Notes: generated from the letters alone by a model not told the origin. Positions 52,101 to 61,652 are shown, counted from the first letter of the stretch. The stretch is 64,000 bases of DNA from Hydrogenothermus sp964516095 (GCA_964516095.1 CAZEYS010000001.1:14280-78279); one strand, 5' to 3'. Program-made: numbers and translations.

Positions 52101-53825
52101 TTATTTCATTAATACTCTTTCTACTTCTGCAATATCAGTAATACCTTTTTTTACCTTTATTAATCCATCCTTATACAGAGTTTTCATTCCTTTTTTTAAA
52201 GCTATATTTTTTATCTCATCTGCTGCTTTTCCTTCAATTAGGGCTTTTCTTATATCTTCGTCTAATTTTAAAATTTCATGAACAGCAGTTCTGCCTTTAT
52301 AGCCGGTTCCATTACAGTACTCACATCCATCTTTCTTATGTATAAAAAATTGACCTTCTTTTATGTCTTCATCTGAAAAACCGAACCCTTTCCAGTATTC
52401 TGGTGGAAAAGGTGCTGGTTGTTTGCATTTAGGGCAAAGTTTACGAACTAATCTTTGGGCAACAATAAGATTTACTGCTGTTGCAACTAAAAATGGATCA
52501 ACTCCAATATCCACCAGTCTTGTGATAGATGAAGGAGCATCATTTGTATGGAGTGTTGAAAATACTAAATGCCCTGTTAAAGCAGCTTTCACAGCAATCT
52601 CAGCAGTTTCCTGGTCTCTAATCTCTCCAACTAGTATAATATCTGGATCTTGTCTTAAAAATGCTCTTAACGCTTCGGCAAAAGTTAAACCTATTTTTTC
52701 TTTTATTTGAACTTGATTTATTCCTTTAATTGAAACTTCTACAGGGTCTTCAGCAGTCGATATATTAACATCTTCCGTGTTCCTTTCCATCAACGCAGTA
52801 TAAAGAGTTGTTGTTTTACCTGACCCTGTAGGTCCTGTTACAAGTATCATTCCCCATGGACTATATATGGCTTCTCTAAAGACTTTTAAGTCGTCTTCTT
52901 CAAATCCAAGATCTTCAAGTTTTAAATTTAAGAAGCTTTCAGCATCCTGAATTCTCATTACGACTTTTTCACCATATACAGTTGGTATAGTTGAGACCCT
53001 TAAATCTATAGGTTTGTTATCTATTTTTATTCTTATTCTCCCATCTTGAGGTAATCTTTTTTCTGATATATCAAGATTTGCCATGATTTTGTATCTGGCT
53101 ACAAGTGCATCTTTTATAGAAACAGGTAGTTTTTGAACAGTCCTTAAAATACCGTCTATACGATATCTAACTCTTACTTCTTTTTCAAACGGTTCAATAT
53201 GAATATCAGAAGCTCCCATTCTAACAGCATTAACAATAAATGCCCGAGATGCTTTCACAATAGGAGCTTCTTCTGCTTCTTGTAAAATTTCATCTTCTTT
53301 TTCAATTTCCTCATCTTTAACTATTTCTTCTTCTACATTAGAGGTTATCTCTATGTCTTCAAAAATAGCTTCCGCTGAAAAAGCTGGGGTTATTTCATTT
53401 ATTAGTTTCTCTATTTCTTCATAGGAACCTACAAAAAAGTTCATTTTTTTTGCGCCAACAAATTTTAAGTACTGGAAAATCTCTTTATCTGTAGGATTAA
53501 AAAGTACAACATTAAGATTATTAAGATCTGCATTAACAGGGACAAACATTTTCTTTTTTAAGTAGCTTAGAGAGAATAATTTTGCAATATCTTTGGCAGG
53601 TATAGAATCAATACTATCTAGAGAAAAAGGCTTTAAGTTAAAGTTTTTTATGAAAAATTCCTTTATTTTCTGTGGATTTGCCTTTTTTCGTTTTATTAGG
53701 TTAACAAGTAGAGTAGTAAGGTCTTTTTCATTAACTTCTGGATTGCCTCGAACGGCATGAACGTCAACAGCTCCATAATCTACTAAGAGCCTTAAAAGTG
53801 GATTTTTTCTCTTGTTTTTTACCAT
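52101..53825 (-). CDS. pilB: Type IV pilus assembly ATPase PilB
   Basis: The start at ATG 53825 gives 574 residues, the family length; upstream in-frame codons are the reverse of accC and were excluded. An N-terminal GspE-N domain (to about 140) precedes the ATPase: Walker A GPTGSGKTTTLYTALMER, VILVGEIRDQETA, STLHTNDAPSS. A tetracysteine zinc motif (CPKCKQPA...CEYCNGTGYKG) is intact. Ribosome site is weak. It powers pilus extension. Confidence 0.94.
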   Translation of the reverse strand: MVKNKRKNPLLRLLVDYGAVDVHAVRGNPEVNEKDLTTLLVNLIKRKKANPQKIKEFFIKNFNLKPFSLDSIDSIPAKDIAKLFSLSYLKKKMFVPVNADLNNLNVVLFNPTDKEIFQYLKFVGAKKMNFFVGSYEEIEKLINEITPAFSAEAIFEDIEITSNVEEEIVKDEEIEKEDEILQEAEEAPIVKASRAFIVNAVRMGASDIHIEPFEKEVRVRYRIDGILRTVQKLPVSIKDALVARYKIMANLDISEKRLPQDGRIRIKIDNKPIDLRVSTIPTVYGEKVVMRIQDAESFLNLKLEDLGFEEDDLKVFREAIYSPWGMILVTGPTGSGKTTTLYTALMERNTEDVNISTAEDPVEVSIKGINQVQIKEKIGLTFAEALRAFLRQDPDIILVGEIRDQETAEIAVKAALTGHLVFSTLHTNDAPSSITRLVDIGVDPFLVATAVNLIVAQRLVRKLCPKCKQPAPFPPEYWKGFGFSDEDIKEGQFFIHKKDGCEYCNGTGYKGRTAVHEILKLDEDIRKALIEGKAADEIKNIALKKGMKTLYKDGLIKVKKGITDIAEVERVLMK

Positions 53826-53901
53826 AGCTAAATCGTTTTTAGTTTTTATTATATAATTTATTTTTGTAAATTCAAGTAATTCTTTAGAAAAGGAAAGTAA
53901 A

Positions 53902-55257
53902 TTGCTAAGAAATATAAAAAGGATACTTGTTGCAAATAGAGGAGAAATAGCTGTAAGGGCAATAAGAAGCATTCGAGAATTAGAAGGAGAATCTGTTGCC
54001 ATATACTCTACAGCTGATAAAAACTCTATCCATAAAGATATAGCTGATATATCTATCTGTATTGGAGAAGCTCCTGTTAACAAAAGTTATATAAACATTC
54101 CAGCTATACTTTCAGCAATAGAGATTTCAGGGAGTGATGCAGTTTATCCTGGTTATGGTTTTTTAGCTGAAAATCCTAATTTCGCTGAAATCTGTGAAAA
54201 AAGTAATATTAAATTTATTGGTCCTTCTTCAGATACATTAAGGTTAGTAGGAGATAAAGCAAAAGCCCGTCAGGCAGCACAAAGGGCAAATGTTCCGGTT
54301 ATACCTGGAAGTCCTCCTGTAGATACTATAGAAGATGCATTGACATATGCTAAAAAAATAGGATATCCAGTATTAATTAAAGCTGCTTCTGGTGGTGGTG
54401 GAAGAGGAATGAGGATAGCTCATAACGAACAAGAACTTACCAGACTGCTGCCAGTAGCCCAAAGGGAAGCCCAAGCCAATTTTGGAGATTCTACTGTCTA
54501 TATAGAAAAATTAATACTATCCCCTAAACATATTGAAATCCAGATACTTGCTGATGAATACGGAAATGTTGTCTATTTAGGGGAAAGGGAATGTTCAATC
54601 CAGAGAAGACACCAAAAATTATTGGAAGAATCACCTTCGGTGTTCATAAATGATGAAGTTAGAAAAGAAATGGGTGAAGCTGCTGTCAGATTTGCTAAGG
54701 AAGTAAATTTTGTTGGTGCAGGTACAGTAGAATTTATAGTAGACAAAAATATGAACTTTTATTTCATCGAAATGAATGGTAGAATTCAAGTTGAACATCC
54801 AGTAACAGAGGTTTCAACAGGTATTGATATAGTCGCATGGCAGTTAAGAATAGCTGATGGACAAAAATTAGATATAAAACAAGAAGATATAAAACAACTT
54901 TACCATGCAATAGAATTTAGAATAAATGCAGAAGACCCTGAAGATTTTACACCAAATGTTGGAGAAATTGAAAAACTTTACTTTCCAGGAGGTTATGGAG
55001 TTAGAGTAGACACTCATATATATAGTGGATATAAAATCCCACCATATTACGACTCTTTAATAGGTAAAATTATAGTTTATGGAAAAACACGAGAAGAAGC
55101 AATAACACGAGGAAAGAGAGCATTACAGGAATTTATTATAGAAGGTGTAAAAACCACTAAAGATTTTCACTTGAAAATTTTAGAAGATGAATCATTTTTA
55201 GATGGAAGTTATACAACTACACTGGTAGATGAAAAATATATAAAAGGGAACAAATGA
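53902..55257 (+). CDS. accC: Biotin carboxylase subunit (AccC/PycA/CfiB family)
   Basis: ATP-grasp enzyme carboxylating biotin. N-terminal LVANRGEIAVRAIRS, glycine-rich loop KAASGGGGRGMR, and the FIEMNGRIQVEHPVTE motif. 451 residues is the stand-alone subunit size. Start is TTG with AAAGGAAAG upstream. No biotin carrier or carboxyltransferase is nearby, so it may serve acetyl-CoA carboxylase, or pyruvate or 2-oxoglutarate carboxylase; sequence alone cannot decide. Confidence 0.88.
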   Translation: MLRNIKRILVANRGEIAVRAIRSIRELEGESVAIYSTADKNSIHKDIADISICIGEAPVNKSYINIPAILSAIEISGSDAVYPGYGFLAENPNFAEICEKSNIKFIGPSSDTLRLVGDKAKARQAAQRANVPVIPGSPPVDTIEDALTYAKKIGYPVLIKAASGGGGRGMRIAHNEQELTRLLPVAQREAQANFGDSTVYIEKLILSPKHIEIQILADEYGNVVYLGERECSIQRRHQKLLEESPSVFINDEVRKEMGEAAVRFAKEVNFVGAGTVEFIVDKNMNFYFIEMNGRIQVEHPVTEVSTGIDIVAWQLRIADGQKLDIKQEDIKQLYHAIEFRINAEDPEDFTPNVGEIEKLYFPGGYGVRVDTHIYSGYKIPPYYDSLIGKIIVYGKTREEAITRGKRALQEFIIEGVKTTKDFHLKILEDESFLDGSYTTTLVDEKYIKGNK

Positions 55258-55892
55258 TAAAAGTATTAGCAGTTGGACCGATACAAGAAAATACGATAAT
55301 AATAACTGATGAAGATTCTAAAGAAGCTCTATTAGTAGACCCTGGAGCAGAAGGTGAAAAGATAGAAAAGCATATAGAAGGCTATAATCTGAAAGCTATT
55401 ATAAACACACACGGACATATTGACCATGTAGGTCAGGTAGGGTACTTTAGAGAAAAGTACGATGTTCCTTTTTACTTGAATAGAAAGGACATATTTTTAA
55501 CAAATAATGAACTGTGGCCGTCATTTGGTAAATATATAGGAGCTTATCCATGCCCATCTCCTGATTTTGATTTAAAAGAAGGAGATACTATAAAACTGGG
55601 AAACTTAAATTTTAATGTTATAGAAACACCTGGCCACACACCAGGAGGAGTATGTTTTTTCGAGCCTAATTTAAAGCTCTTAATTGCTGGAGATACTCTA
55701 TTCAGAGAAAGTGTTGGGAGAACAGATTTACCAGGTGGAGATGCCAACCAGCTTATGGAAAGTTTAAAAAAACTAATGCAGCTTCCAGAGGAAACTGAAG
55801 TCATATGTGGACATGGCCCAAATACAACCATTGGACATGAAAAAGAAAACAATCCATACATAACAGGGAAACATAGAATACAATTATGGTAA
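55254..55892 (+). CDS. MBL-fold metallo-hydrolase (glyoxalase II-like)
   Basis: 212 residues with the metal motif THGHIDHVG, AGDTLFRESVGRTDL and CGHGPNTTIGHEK. The compact size fits small glyoxalase II-like or persulfide dioxygenase-type hydrolases; substrate unknown. It overlaps accC by 4 nt and nfo by 7. Confidence 0.85.
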   Translation: MIKVLAVGPIQENTIIITDEDSKEALLVDPGAEGEKIEKHIEGYNLKAIINTHGHIDHVGQVGYFREKYDVPFYLNRKDIFLTNNELWPSFGKYIGAYPCPSPDFDLKEGDTIKLGNLNFNVIETPGHTPGGVCFFEPNLKLLIAGDTLFRESVGRTDLPGGDANQLMESLKKLMQLPEETEVICGHGPNTTIGHEKENNPYITGKHRIQLW

Positions 55893-56746
55893 GAATAGGA
55901 ACACACGTATCATCTGCTGGAAGTTTAGATTTAGTATTTGATAGAGCATTAGAAGTAAAAGCAGATACTATCCAATTCTTTCTAAGGTCTCCACGTAGCT
56001 GGACATGGAAAAACAGAGAAGACAAAGAAAAAGAAATGTTTTTACAAAAAAAGAACATTTCAAATGTATATCCAGTAGTTGTTCATGCTTCCTATTTATT
56101 TAATCTGGCATCAAATGATGAAGGTCTCAGAGAAAAATCTATAAATGGTGTATTGCAGGAATTACGTCTTTGCGAGGAATTAGAAATCAATTACTATGTA
56201 ATACATGCAGGAAAAGCAAAAGGGCAAAAGGAAGAACAAGCTATAAATAATATTCTAAAAGCCATGGATGAAATCTTTAACAAAGTGCAGTTAAAAAATA
56301 CTTATTTCTTAGTAGAAACCCTTGCTGGTCAAAAAGGAGAAATAGGAAAAACCACTGAAGAAATAAAAAAACTCATTGAACCTTTTAAATCTGAAAAAAT
56401 CGGTGTATGTATAGATACCTGCCATTTATACTCTGCCGGTTATAAAATAAATGAGAGGGAAGGTTTTAATAACTATAAAGAGCAGTTAGAAAATCTCATT
56501 GGAATAGAAAAAGTGAAAGTAATTCATTGTAACGACTCTAAGACAGAGTTCAATTCAAAAAAAGATAGGCATGAACATATAGGAGAAGGAAGTATTGGAC
56601 TTAAAGGATTTGAACTTTTCTTGAACGATGTATATTTTTCTAAATTGCCTTTTATATTGGAAACCCCAAAAAAAGATAACTGGGATATTATAAATATGAG
56701 AAGATTAAGAAGTCTTATTAAAGCGCCCGTAGCTCAGTCTGGATAG
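55886..56746 (+). CDS. nfo: Endonuclease IV (AP endonuclease)
   Basis: Cuts 5' to abasic sites. The TIM barrel holds three zincs: HVSSAGSLDLVFDRAL, HAGKAKGQKEEQA, VIHCNDSKTEFNSKKDRHEHIGEG (split), LETPKKDNWD. 286 residues from an ATG at 55886. Its last ~24 nt run into the tRNA-Arg gene: the ending KAPVAQSG is coded by the tRNA and the stop TAG is in the D arm. nth is at 5.2 kb. Confidence 0.95.
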   Translation: MVRIGTHVSSAGSLDLVFDRALEVKADTIQFFLRSPRSWTWKNREDKEKEMFLQKKNISNVYPVVVHASYLFNLASNDEGLREKSINGVLQELRLCEELEINYYVIHAGKAKGQKEEQAINNILKAMDEIFNKVQLKNTYFLVETLAGQKGEIGKTTEEIKKLIEPFKSEKIGVCIDTCHLYSAGYKINEREGFNNYKEQLENLIGIEKVKVIHCNDSKTEFNSKKDRHEHIGEGSIGLKGFELFLNDVYFSKLPFILETPKKDNWDIINMRRLRSLIKAPVAQSG

Positions 56747-56797
56747 AGCATCGGTTTCCGGGGCCGAGGGTCGCAGGTTCAAATCCTGCCGGGCGCA
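56723..56797 (+). tRNA. tRNA-Arg (CCG anticodon)
   Basis: Full cloverleaf: acceptor GCGCCCG / CGGGCGC, discriminator A, D arm GCTC...GAGC, anticodon stem TCGGT/GCCGA with loop TTCCGGG, anticodon CCG reading CGG, T arm GCAGG-TTCAAAT-CCTGC. CCA is not encoded (ATAA follows), unlike the tRNA at 22.5 kb. Its first 24 nt are also the 3' end of nfo. Confidence 0.95.
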
Positions 56798-56812
56798 TAA
56801 AAAAGGAGAAGG

Positions 56813-57775
56813 ATGGAGAAACTAAAAACAGAACTTAGAAGCTTGGTAAAAGAAAACTTAACGAAGTTTATGGATTCAGAAGTAGAATTAATACTTCGAA
56901 TTGGAAATTATATACTGGAAAGTGGTGGAAAGAATTTACGGCCTGTTCTTGTTCTTGCATTTGCTAAAATGCTTAACAGTACATCTTTAGATAATCTCAT
57001 TCCCCTTGCCGTAGGGCTTGAATATATTCACACAGCATCTCTTCTTCATGATGATGTAGTAGACAAAGCAAATAAACGAAGAGGTAAACCTTCGGCAAAT
57101 AAAGTTTTTGGCAACGACACTGTAGTTCTTACTGGAGACTACATGTACGCAAACGCTCTTTACCTCTTTTCGAAGTATGGAAATATTGAAATGATAAAAG
57201 TAGTTAGTGATGCAGTCAAAAAAATGGCAGAAGGTCAATTATTAGAACTAAAGAAAATAGCTGACTTTGACATGAAAGAAGAAGAATATTTCAAAATAAT
57301 AGACGGAAAAACAGCTGTTTTATTCGCAGCATGCAGTTTTGTAGGTGCCAATTATGCAAATGCAGATGAAACACAGCTAAAACAGGCCTATGAATATGGT
57401 ATCAATATTGGCAGAGCCTTCCAAATTATCGATGATTTACTTGACTACACTTCTTCAGAAGAAAAGCTTGGTAAACCAGTATGCAATGATTTAAGAGAAG
57501 GAAAGGTTACTTACCCCCTCATTGCTGTTAGAGATTTGTTAAAAGAAGAAGAAAAGGAATTTTTTAAAACTCTTATAAAAACCATTGAACCTTCTAAAGA
57601 AGATATTTTAAAAGCAAAAGAAATAGTTCTAACCTATAAAGGCCATGAAATTTCTTTTGAAAAGGCTAAAAAATATGTGAGAAAGGCCATAGAAAATTTA
57701 GACTACTTTCCAAAAAATATTTATAATGAAGAATTAAGAAAATTAGCAGAATACATCATAGAGAGGAATGTATAA
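56813..57775 (+). CDS. ispB: Trans-polyprenyl diphosphate synthase
   Basis: Adds isopentenyl units to make long-chain quinone side chains. The aspartate-rich motifs are LLHDDVVDKANKRRGKPS (FARM, DDxxD-type) and GRAFQIIDDLLDYTS (SARM). Chain length cannot be read precisely. 320 residues, AAAAAAGGAGAAGG upstream. It abuts panD. Confidence 0.88.
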   Translation: MEKLKTELRSLVKENLTKFMDSEVELILRIGNYILESGGKNLRPVLVLAFAKMLNSTSLDNLIPLAVGLEYIHTASLLHDDVVDKANKRRGKPSANKVFGNDTVVLTGDYMYANALYLFSKYGNIEMIKVVSDAVKKMAEGQLLELKKIADFDMKEEEYFKIIDGKTAVLFAACSFVGANYANADETQLKQAYEYGINIGRAFQIIDDLLDYTSSEEKLGKPVCNDLREGKVTYPLIAVRDLLKEEEKEFFKTLIKTIEPSKEDILKAKEIVLTYKGHEISFEKAKKYVRKAIENLDYFPKNIYNEELRKLAEYIIERNV

Positions 57776-58162
57776 ATGGAAAGAACAGTTCTTAAATCTA
57801 AAATCCACAGAATTAAAATAACAGGTGCTGACCTAAACTATGAAGGAAGTTTAACTTTAGATGAAGACTTAATGGAAAGGGCCAATCTTGTACCCTTTGA
57901 AAAAATAGAAGTTTATAACGTAAATAATGGTCAACGATTTTCTACTTATGTAATACCTGGAGAAAGGTATAGTGGACAGTGTATTTTAAATGGTGCAGCA
58001 GCAAGACTTGGACATAAAGGTGATATAATTATTATTGCATCCTATGTAAATCTTACAGACGAGGAGCTGAACGACTTTAAGATTAATCTTGTTTATATGG
58101 ATGAAAATAATAATGTAAAGGAACATAAAAAAGTTTCCGTTTTTTCTAAAGAGTTAGTATAA
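57776..58162 (+). CDS. panD: Aspartate 1-decarboxylase
   Basis: Makes beta-alanine for pantothenate/CoA. Self-cleaving Gly24-Ser25 (YEGSLTLDEDL) gives a pyruvoyl cofactor; the second signature is NGAAARLGHKGDIIII. 128 residues, normal. Abuts the polyprenyl synthase stop with no gap. Works with coaX at 8.3 kb in the same pathway. Confidence 0.96.
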   Translation: MERTVLKSKIHRIKITGADLNYEGSLTLDEDLMERANLVPFEKIEVYNVNNGQRFSTYVIPGERYSGQCILNGAAARLGHKGDIIIIASYVNLTDEELNDFKINLVYMDENNNVKEHKKVSVFSKELV

Positions 58163-58172
58163 AGGCAAAAAA

Positions 58173-59198
58173 ATGAAAAAGAGCTGGGGCTTAGCAGTCA
58201 TACTAACTTCAGCTCTTTTTTTTATTTCATGCAGTTCAAAATCTAGCAAGATTAACTATAACTATGTAGATTACGATGAAGAAATATACCTTCAGCAAGA
58301 GTACAAAAAAACCGGTATTAAAATTCCAAACAGATGGGAAATAAGAAAGTACTTAAATTACTATACCCATAAAGATAAAAAATTCATTAAAGAAGGTCTG
58401 TACAACGCCCAGAAATTTTTACCTACTATAAAAAGAATTTTTAAAAAGTATGGTATTCCAGAGGATTTATCTTATTTGCCTCTAATAGAAAGTAAATTTA
58501 ATCCTTATGCTGTATCATCATCAGGTGCTGCAGGTTTATGGCAATTTTTACCTGTAACGGCGAGAAGATTTGGTTTAAAAATAAATTACAAAATAGATGA
58601 AAGAAAAGACCCATATAAATCCACCATAGCAGCTGCTAAGTATTTTAGATATCTTTACTCAATATTTCATAGATGGGATCTGGTATTAGCAGCATATAAC
58701 TGTGGAGAAGGGTGTATTAAAAGAAAACTACGAGGAAGACAGAATTTCTGGCACATAAAACATAGACTTCCACGGCAAACAAAAGAGTATGTACCCAGGT
58801 TTTATGCAGCATTATTAATAGCTAAAAACCCACAAAAATACGGCATATATGTTCCTCAGCGTCCACTTTTTATAATAAGAAAAAAAGCCAAGACAACTTT
58901 TTCTTTAAAGAAATTTGCCCAAATTTATGATATTGATTACAACCTTCTTAATTTATTTAACGCTCATTTAAAAAGAAAAATCGCTTATAAGGGAGTATTT
59001 TTAAATATTCCGCTGCAGCCAAATAAAGTAAAAAAAGTTTCTCTGCAGTATATGTATTATAAAGTCAAAAAAGGAGATACCTTGTACAGTATTTCCAAAA
59101 AGTTTGGCATTAATCTTGAAGATATAATAAAGGTAAATAATTTAAAAGGTTATAATATTAAAATTAATCAAATACTTAAAATACCCATAAATTACTAA
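58173..59198 (+). CDS. mltD: Lipoprotein lytic transglycosylase with LysM (MltD-like)
   Basis: Residues 1-20 are a lipoprotein signal with lipobox FISC, so it is lipid-anchored. The SLT domain (about 80-220) has catalytic Glu in LPLIESKFNPYAVSSSGA and GLWQFLPVTARRFG. One LysM repeat at the C terminus (YYKVKKGDTLYSISKKFGI) binds peptidoglycan. It cleaves glycan strands with 1,6-anhydro product. Confidence 0.92.
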   Translation: MKKSWGLAVILTSALFFISCSSKSSKINYNYVDYDEEIYLQQEYKKTGIKIPNRWEIRKYLNYYTHKDKKFIKEGLYNAQKFLPTIKRIFKKYGIPEDLSYLPLIESKFNPYAVSSSGAAGLWQFLPVTARRFGLKINYKIDERKDPYKSTIAAAKYFRYLYSIFHRWDLVLAAYNCGEGCIKRKLRGRQNFWHIKHRLPRQTKEYVPRFYAALLIAKNPQKYGIYVPQRPLFIIRKKAKTTFSLKKFAQIYDIDYNLLNLFNAHLKRKIAYKGVFLNIPLQPNKVKKVSLQYMYYKVKKGDTLYSISKKFGINLEDIIKVNNLKGYNIKINQILKIPINY

Positions 59199-59199
59199 A

Positions 59200-60252
59200 A
59201 TGATAGAAAGAAGAAAAACACGACCTGTTTATATAGGCAACGTTAAGATTGGAGACGATGCCCCTATTGTAGTCCAATCAATGACAGATACAAAAACCAG
59301 GAATGTAGAAGAAACATTATCTCAGATACATAGGCTTTCAGATGCTGGATGTGAAATTATAAGGGTAGCTGCTCCAACAGAAGAAGACGCCAAAGCTCTT
59401 GCTGAAATAGTAAAAAAATCTCCTATACCTGTTATAGCAGATATACATTTTTCTCCAAGAATTGCATTTTTAGCCCTTGATAGTGGAATACACGGCATAA
59501 GGTTGAACCCCGGAAATATAAATGATAAAGGAAAAATCAAAGAAATACTTCAAGAATGCAAGAAGAAAAATATTGCTGTTAGACTTGGTGTTAATTCTGG
59601 TTCACTTGAAAAAAGGTTGCTGGAGAAATATGGATTTCCTTCAGGACCTGCTCTTGCAGAAAGTGCCCTTTACTGGTCAGAATTTTTTGAAAGTGTTGGT
59701 TTTACAAATTTTAAAGTTTCAATAAAAGGTTCTGATGTATTGCAAAACATCCATGCAAATCAGATTTTTGCAGAAAAAACAGATATACCATTACATATAG
59801 GCATAACTGAGGCAGGACCCCTACAAAGAGGTTCTATAAAATCTGCAGTAGGAATAGGAATACTTCTTTATATGGGAATAGGAGACACTGTAAGAGTATC
59901 ATTAACAGCAGATCCAGAAGAAGAGGTAAAAGTTGCTTATGAGATACTAAAAGCCTTAGGTTTAAGAAAAAAAGGTATTGAAGTAATATCCTGTCCGACC
60001 TGTGGTCGAATTGAAGTAAACCTGCCAGAAATAGTTTCTAAAGTTGAAGAAAAACTAAAAAATATAGACAAACCCCTTAAAGTTGCTATTATGGGATGTG
60101 TTGTAAATGCAATAGGAGAAGCAAAAGAAGCTGATATCGGATTAGCATGTGGGAATAAGTCAGCAATTTTGTTTAAGAAAGGACAACCTATAAAAAGAGT
60201 ATCTGAAGAAGAGATGGTAGATGCACTGATTAATGAGATTAAAAATATATAA
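59200..60252 (+). CDS. ispG: (E)-4-hydroxy-3-methylbut-2-enyl-diphosphate synthase
   Basis: Penultimate step of the non-mevalonate isoprenoid route, a [4Fe-4S] enzyme. Cys ligands are in VISCPTCGRIEV and AIMGCVVNAIGEA, plus the substrate domain VQSMTDTKTRNVEET. 350 residues, standard short bacterial form. It sits 1 base after the transglycosylase. Confidence 0.96.
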   Translation: MIERRKTRPVYIGNVKIGDDAPIVVQSMTDTKTRNVEETLSQIHRLSDAGCEIIRVAAPTEEDAKALAEIVKKSPIPVIADIHFSPRIAFLALDSGIHGIRLNPGNINDKGKIKEILQECKKKNIAVRLGVNSGSLEKRLLEKYGFPSGPALAESALYWSEFFESVGFTNFKVSIKGSDVLQNIHANQIFAEKTDIPLHIGITEAGPLQRGSIKSAVGIGILLYMGIGDTVRVSLTADPEEEVKVAYEILKALGLRKKGIEVISCPTCGRIEVNLPEIVSKVEEKLKNIDKPLKVAIMGCVVNAIGEAKEADIGLACGNKSAILFKKGQPIKRVSEEEMVDALINEIKNI

Positions 60253-60263
60253 CGGAGGAATAC

Positions 60264-60599
60264 ATGAGCTGGGAAGAGCTTGATGTTAATCTTAAAGGTG
60301 TAGCTGTTGATGTAATTTCAGATGAGTGGTTAGATGAAGATATAGTGAACAAAGCCCCAGTTCAAATCTATAAAATAGCCAAAAGGAAAGGTGGATTTAC
60401 ATTGTTTATGAAAACACCAACAGAAGATATAGAATGGTACTTCTCTCGAGGTCTAACAGAATTCAAAATAGGTCAAGCGCGAGGAGGTAAATTTCTTCAT
60501 ATAGAACATGAAGACGGACAGTACTGGGTTGATATGCAACTCACTAAAGAGGTTTATGAATTTCTAAAAGAATTTATAACAGACCAACAGGAGAAATAA
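60264..60599 (+). CDS. Small unknown protein before argB
   Basis: 111 residues, acidic, no recognised domain; probably an alpha-beta fold. GGAGG lies upstream and its stop abuts argB. Its neighbours do not suggest a function. Confidence 0.6.
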   Translation: MSWEELDVNLKGVAVDVISDEWLDEDIVNKAPVQIYKIAKRKGGFTLFMKTPTEDIEWYFSRGLTEFKIGQARGGKFLHIEHEDGQYWVDMQLTKEVYEFLKEFITDQQEK

Positions 60600-61499
60600 A
60601 TGGAAAAAGCCCTCGAAAAAGCTGAAATATTAATGGAAGCCCTTCCCTATATAAATAAATTTAAAGGGAAGACATTTGTTATAAAATATGGCGGAAACGC
60701 TATGGCCAAAGCAGATCTCAAAACAGCCTTTGCACAGGATATTTTAATGCTAAAGTACATCGGTATTAATCCAGTTATAGTACATGGTGGAGGACCTCAA
60801 ATAGGAGAATACCTGAAGAAAATGGGTTTGGAAAGTAAATTTATCGGAGGTCTAAGAGTTACACCAAAAGAAACAATGGACGTTGTAGAAATGGTTTTAG
60901 GAGGATTAGTCAATAAAAATATTGTGATGCTGATAAATAAATATGCTGGTGGACATGTAAGAGCTGTAGGATTAACAGGGAAAGACGGAGGACTGATAAG
61001 AGCAAAAAAACTAGACATAGAAGAATACTTTAAAGAAATTGGAGAATTTATACCAACAGAACTCTTAGATTTAGGACATGTGGGAGAAGTTGAATATATC
61101 GATACTCAAATACTCAAACATTTAGAACAAGACAACTATATACCTGTAATTGCCCCAATAGGATTTGATGTTGAAGGAAATGCCTACAACATAAATGCTG
61201 ACTTTGTTGCAGCAGCGATTGCAGGAGCTTTAAAAGCAGAAAAGGCAATATTCTTGACAGACATAGAAGGTTTAAAAGATAAAGAAGGGAAAGTTATATC
61301 CTCACTAAAAAAAGCAGAAGCTCATAAACTTATAGAAAATGGAACTATTACCGGCGGAATGATACCTAAAATAAAAGCCTGTATAAAGGCCATAGAAGAA
61401 GGCGTAAAAAAAGCCCATATTTTAGATGGAAGGATACCCCATGCAGTTTTACTGGAAATTTTTACATCCCAGGGTATTGGAACAGAAATCACTGCATAA
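60600..61499 (+). CDS. argB: Acetylglutamate kinase
   Basis: Phosphorylates N-acetylglutamate in arginine synthesis. Glycine-rich loops KYGGNAM and VHGGGPQIGEYL, substrate-binding NINADFVAAAIAGAL and the GGMIPKIKACIKAIE C-terminal element are present. The N-terminal helix (residues 1-20) typical of arginine-sensitive forms is present, so feedback inhibition is plausible. Confidence 0.95.
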   Translation: MEKALEKAEILMEALPYINKFKGKTFVIKYGGNAMAKADLKTAFAQDILMLKYIGINPVIVHGGGPQIGEYLKKMGLESKFIGGLRVTPKETMDVVEMVLGGLVNKNIVMLINKYAGGHVRAVGLTGKDGGLIRAKKLDIEEYFKEIGEFIPTELLDLGHVGEVEYIDTQILKHLEQDNYIPVIAPIGFDVEGNAYNINADFVAAAIAGALKAEKAIFLTDIEGLKDKEGKVISSLKKAEAHKLIENGTITGGMIPKIKACIKAIEEGVKKAHILDGRIPHAVLLEIFTSQGIGTEITA

Positions 61500-61507
61500 C
61501 ATAATCA

Positions 61508-61535
61508 TTGAATTTAATTTAATTTTCATTATAAT
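61508..61535 (+). promoter_or_regulatory. Candidate promoter of speD
   Basis: TTGAAT (61508-61513), 16-bp spacer, perfect TATAAT (61530-61535); the transcript would begin near 61542 and have a 110-nt leader. Confidence 0.5.
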
Positions 61536-61586
61536 TAATTATTCCATTTACAAAAATTTTAAGTTTAAAAATTTTGAAAGGAGGTT

Positions 61587-61652
61587 TTTTCTATCATGGG
61601 CACTGATAATGGCCCAAGGACAAAGCTAAAAATTTTTAAGGAGGATAGAAAA
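61587..61652 (+). promoter_or_regulatory. Long-range stem in the speD leader that masks the start region
   Basis: TTTTCTATC (61587-61595) is fully complementary to GATAGAAAA (61644-61652), which runs from the end of the speD ribosome site (AAGGAGGA) to the first base of ATG. Inside lies a hairpin TGGGC/GCCCA. Pairing would hinder speD translation, and a ribosome on the upstream ORF would break it. Confidence 0.45.

Noticed and set aside
53826..54083. N-terminal extension of pilB to 54083
   Set aside because: It overlaps the divergent accC start on the opposite strand, and its composition is the reverse of biotin carboxylase; family length fits the 53825 start.
61426..61629. 67-residue ORF spanning argB end and speD leader
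   Set aside because: It starts inside argB out of frame, with no ribosome site and a low-complexity body.
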